Source of the DNA: Trematomus loennbergii
Taxonomy: Eukaryota; Chordata; Actinopteri; Perciformes; Nototheniidae
DNA length: 64,000 nt
NCBI GenBank assembly: GCA_012861695.1
Contig: JAAOOA010000330.1
Location: 499,888-563,887, forward strand
Direction of reading: 5' to 3'
The notes beneath the pieces were generated by a model that saw only the letters and a program-made list of their open reading frames with translations, made no database searches and was not told the DNA's origin. Position 1 is the stretch's first letter, and every line of letters begins with the position of its first letter. Position numbers and translations under genes: made by a program. Shown here piece by piece: positions 62,866-64,000 of this stretch.

Positions 62866-63447
62866 TCTCCTGCAGCTCGCTGATTCAGTGAATGAGTGAC
62901 CCGACACGACAGCAAATAATAAACATATTTATAACTAGTTTAGCTAGTTCCAGGGGTAGATAAGATTGGTAAATGTGATAGGTATACATTTTAACAATTT
63001 TAAATATTTCTTTTCACTAGAGGGATTTCCCCCGCAGGTTTATATTTTCGTAACATTTGCGCGACTTGTCCACATGCAACTGTCACAGGAGTTGTGCTGC
63101 AGTGCAGACAGAGACATCAACCGTTATAACTTTTGAGGGGTGGAGGTATGCCCATTATTTTAAATGTGTAAGAAGAAAGGACAAAACTAGAATTTTCACC
63201 CTTATTAACTTGTGTTATGTTTTCCTTATAGGTTTAACCTGTTCTAAATAAAGAACAGGTTAAACCTAAAGGTTGTTAATAAAAAAAACTGATTCATTAC
63301 ACACTAAATTACTGGAACGGTCATTTTCAATTGATTGTTTTTATATTAATTTGATATTTTCCTGGCAGTTTTTGGTTTGAGTTTGTGTCTGAATACTATT
63401 AAAAAATCACCTTTGAAACTTGATTACAAACACCCCCTTTGTTTCAG

Positions 63448-64000
63448 ACAGAGGGTGAAAAGAGGTGCTGCAACACTGATATACACCTGAACATCAGCAG
63501 GAGAGGACTCTTTAAAGTAGAGACACTACATACTGATATACACCTGAACATCAGCAGGAGAGGACTCTTTAAAGTAGAGAAACTAAATACTGATATGCAC
63601 CTGAACATCAGCAGGAGAGGACTCTTTAAAGTAGAGACACTACATACTGATATACACCTGAACATCAGCAGGAGAGGACTCTTTAAAGTAGAGACACTAC
63701 ATACTGATATGCACCTGAACATCAGCAGGAGAGGACTCTTTAAAGTAGAGAAACTAAATACTGATATGCACCTGAACATCAGCAGGAGAGGACTCTTTAA
63801 AGTAGAGACACTACATACTGATATACACCTGAACATCAGCAGGAGAGGACTCTTTAAAGTAGAGACACTACATACTGATATACACCTGAACATCAGCAGG
63901 AGAGGACTCTTTAAAGTAGACACACTACATACTGGTATACACCTGAACATCAGCAGGAGAGGACTCTTTAAAGTAGAGACACTACATACTGATATACACC
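63448..64000 (+). repeat. 57-bp tandem repeat, nine full units, open frame to window edge
   Basis: Units start at 63477 and every 57 bp (63534, 63591 ... 63990) with no indels. A plausible splice acceptor CCCCCTTTGTTTCAG ends at 63447, and from 63448 the plus frame is open to the window edge: TEGEKRCCNT, then repeats of DIHLNISRRGLFKVETLHT (19 residues). The minus strand is also open through the repeats. A mixed pattern of two unit types (ETLHTDI and EKLNTDM) is visible. Coding status is uncertain. Constant length divisible by 3 and no stops favour, but do not prove, a coding repeat. Confidence 0.7.

Overview
The window looks like non-coding, repeat-dense DNA of a teleost fish. The evidence is eukaryotic repeat content typical of ray-finned fish: a Tc1 transposon with long inverted repeats, several hAT elements with 8-bp target duplications, many TTAA-flanked miniature elements, L2/CR1-type LINE pieces with a fish-type 3' tail, a Gypsy relic, and very long GT/AC microsatellites. 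No complete host protein-coding gene could be supported. The species cannot be named from the sequence alone.

Layout. 1-267: end of a TTAA-type MITE running off the window. 1500-6977: the most striking region, three copies of one TTAA-flanked element, each carrying a 37-bp minisatellite (about 14, 31 and 16 units), separated by two near-identical 905-bp spacers. 8136-8626, 37005-37722 and 45372-45867 are relatives of the same element with only one copy of the 37-bp unit, so they show the likely ancestral state. 11085-11474 and 48026-48411: a second TTAA family. 13257-14864: a young Tc1 element whose transposase is broken by one frameshift. 14972-15905: a probable solo LTR. 17104-17839 and 42495-43223: two copies of a non-autonomous hAT element. 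19034-20053: a 1-kb palindrome. 21533-23231: a TTAA-type element interrupted by a 5'-truncated LINE. 30151-30769, 39041-39960 and 44290-44752: further MITEs. 32038-33027: Gypsy pol fossil. 34195-36115: a hAT element with a second hAT element inserted in it, both target duplications intact. 40547-41655: piggyBac-type remnant swollen by AC/GT repeats. 41805-42400: internally deleted LINE.

48885-49442 has the look of a 5' untranslated first exon (higher CpG content than its surroundings, consensus splice donor), so the DNA to its right may be the first intron of an unidentified plus-strand gene. 52349-53106 is a compound GT array. 54253-55122 is the intact version of the element cut off at position 1. 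56313-56781 and 58929-59261 are two hAT MITEs. 59270-61660 is a decayed hAT transposase gene resembling the GTF2IRD2/ZBED-type group. The right edge (62256-64000) holds a coiled-coil reading frame with 25-residue repeats and then a 57-bp (19-codon) tandem repeat that is open to the window edge. These two may be exons of one gene, but that is inference.

The elements do not form a pathway. What they share is a history: TTAA elements seeding minisatellites and tandem duplications, nested transposon insertions that can be dated relative to each other, and local template-switch and palindrome structures.
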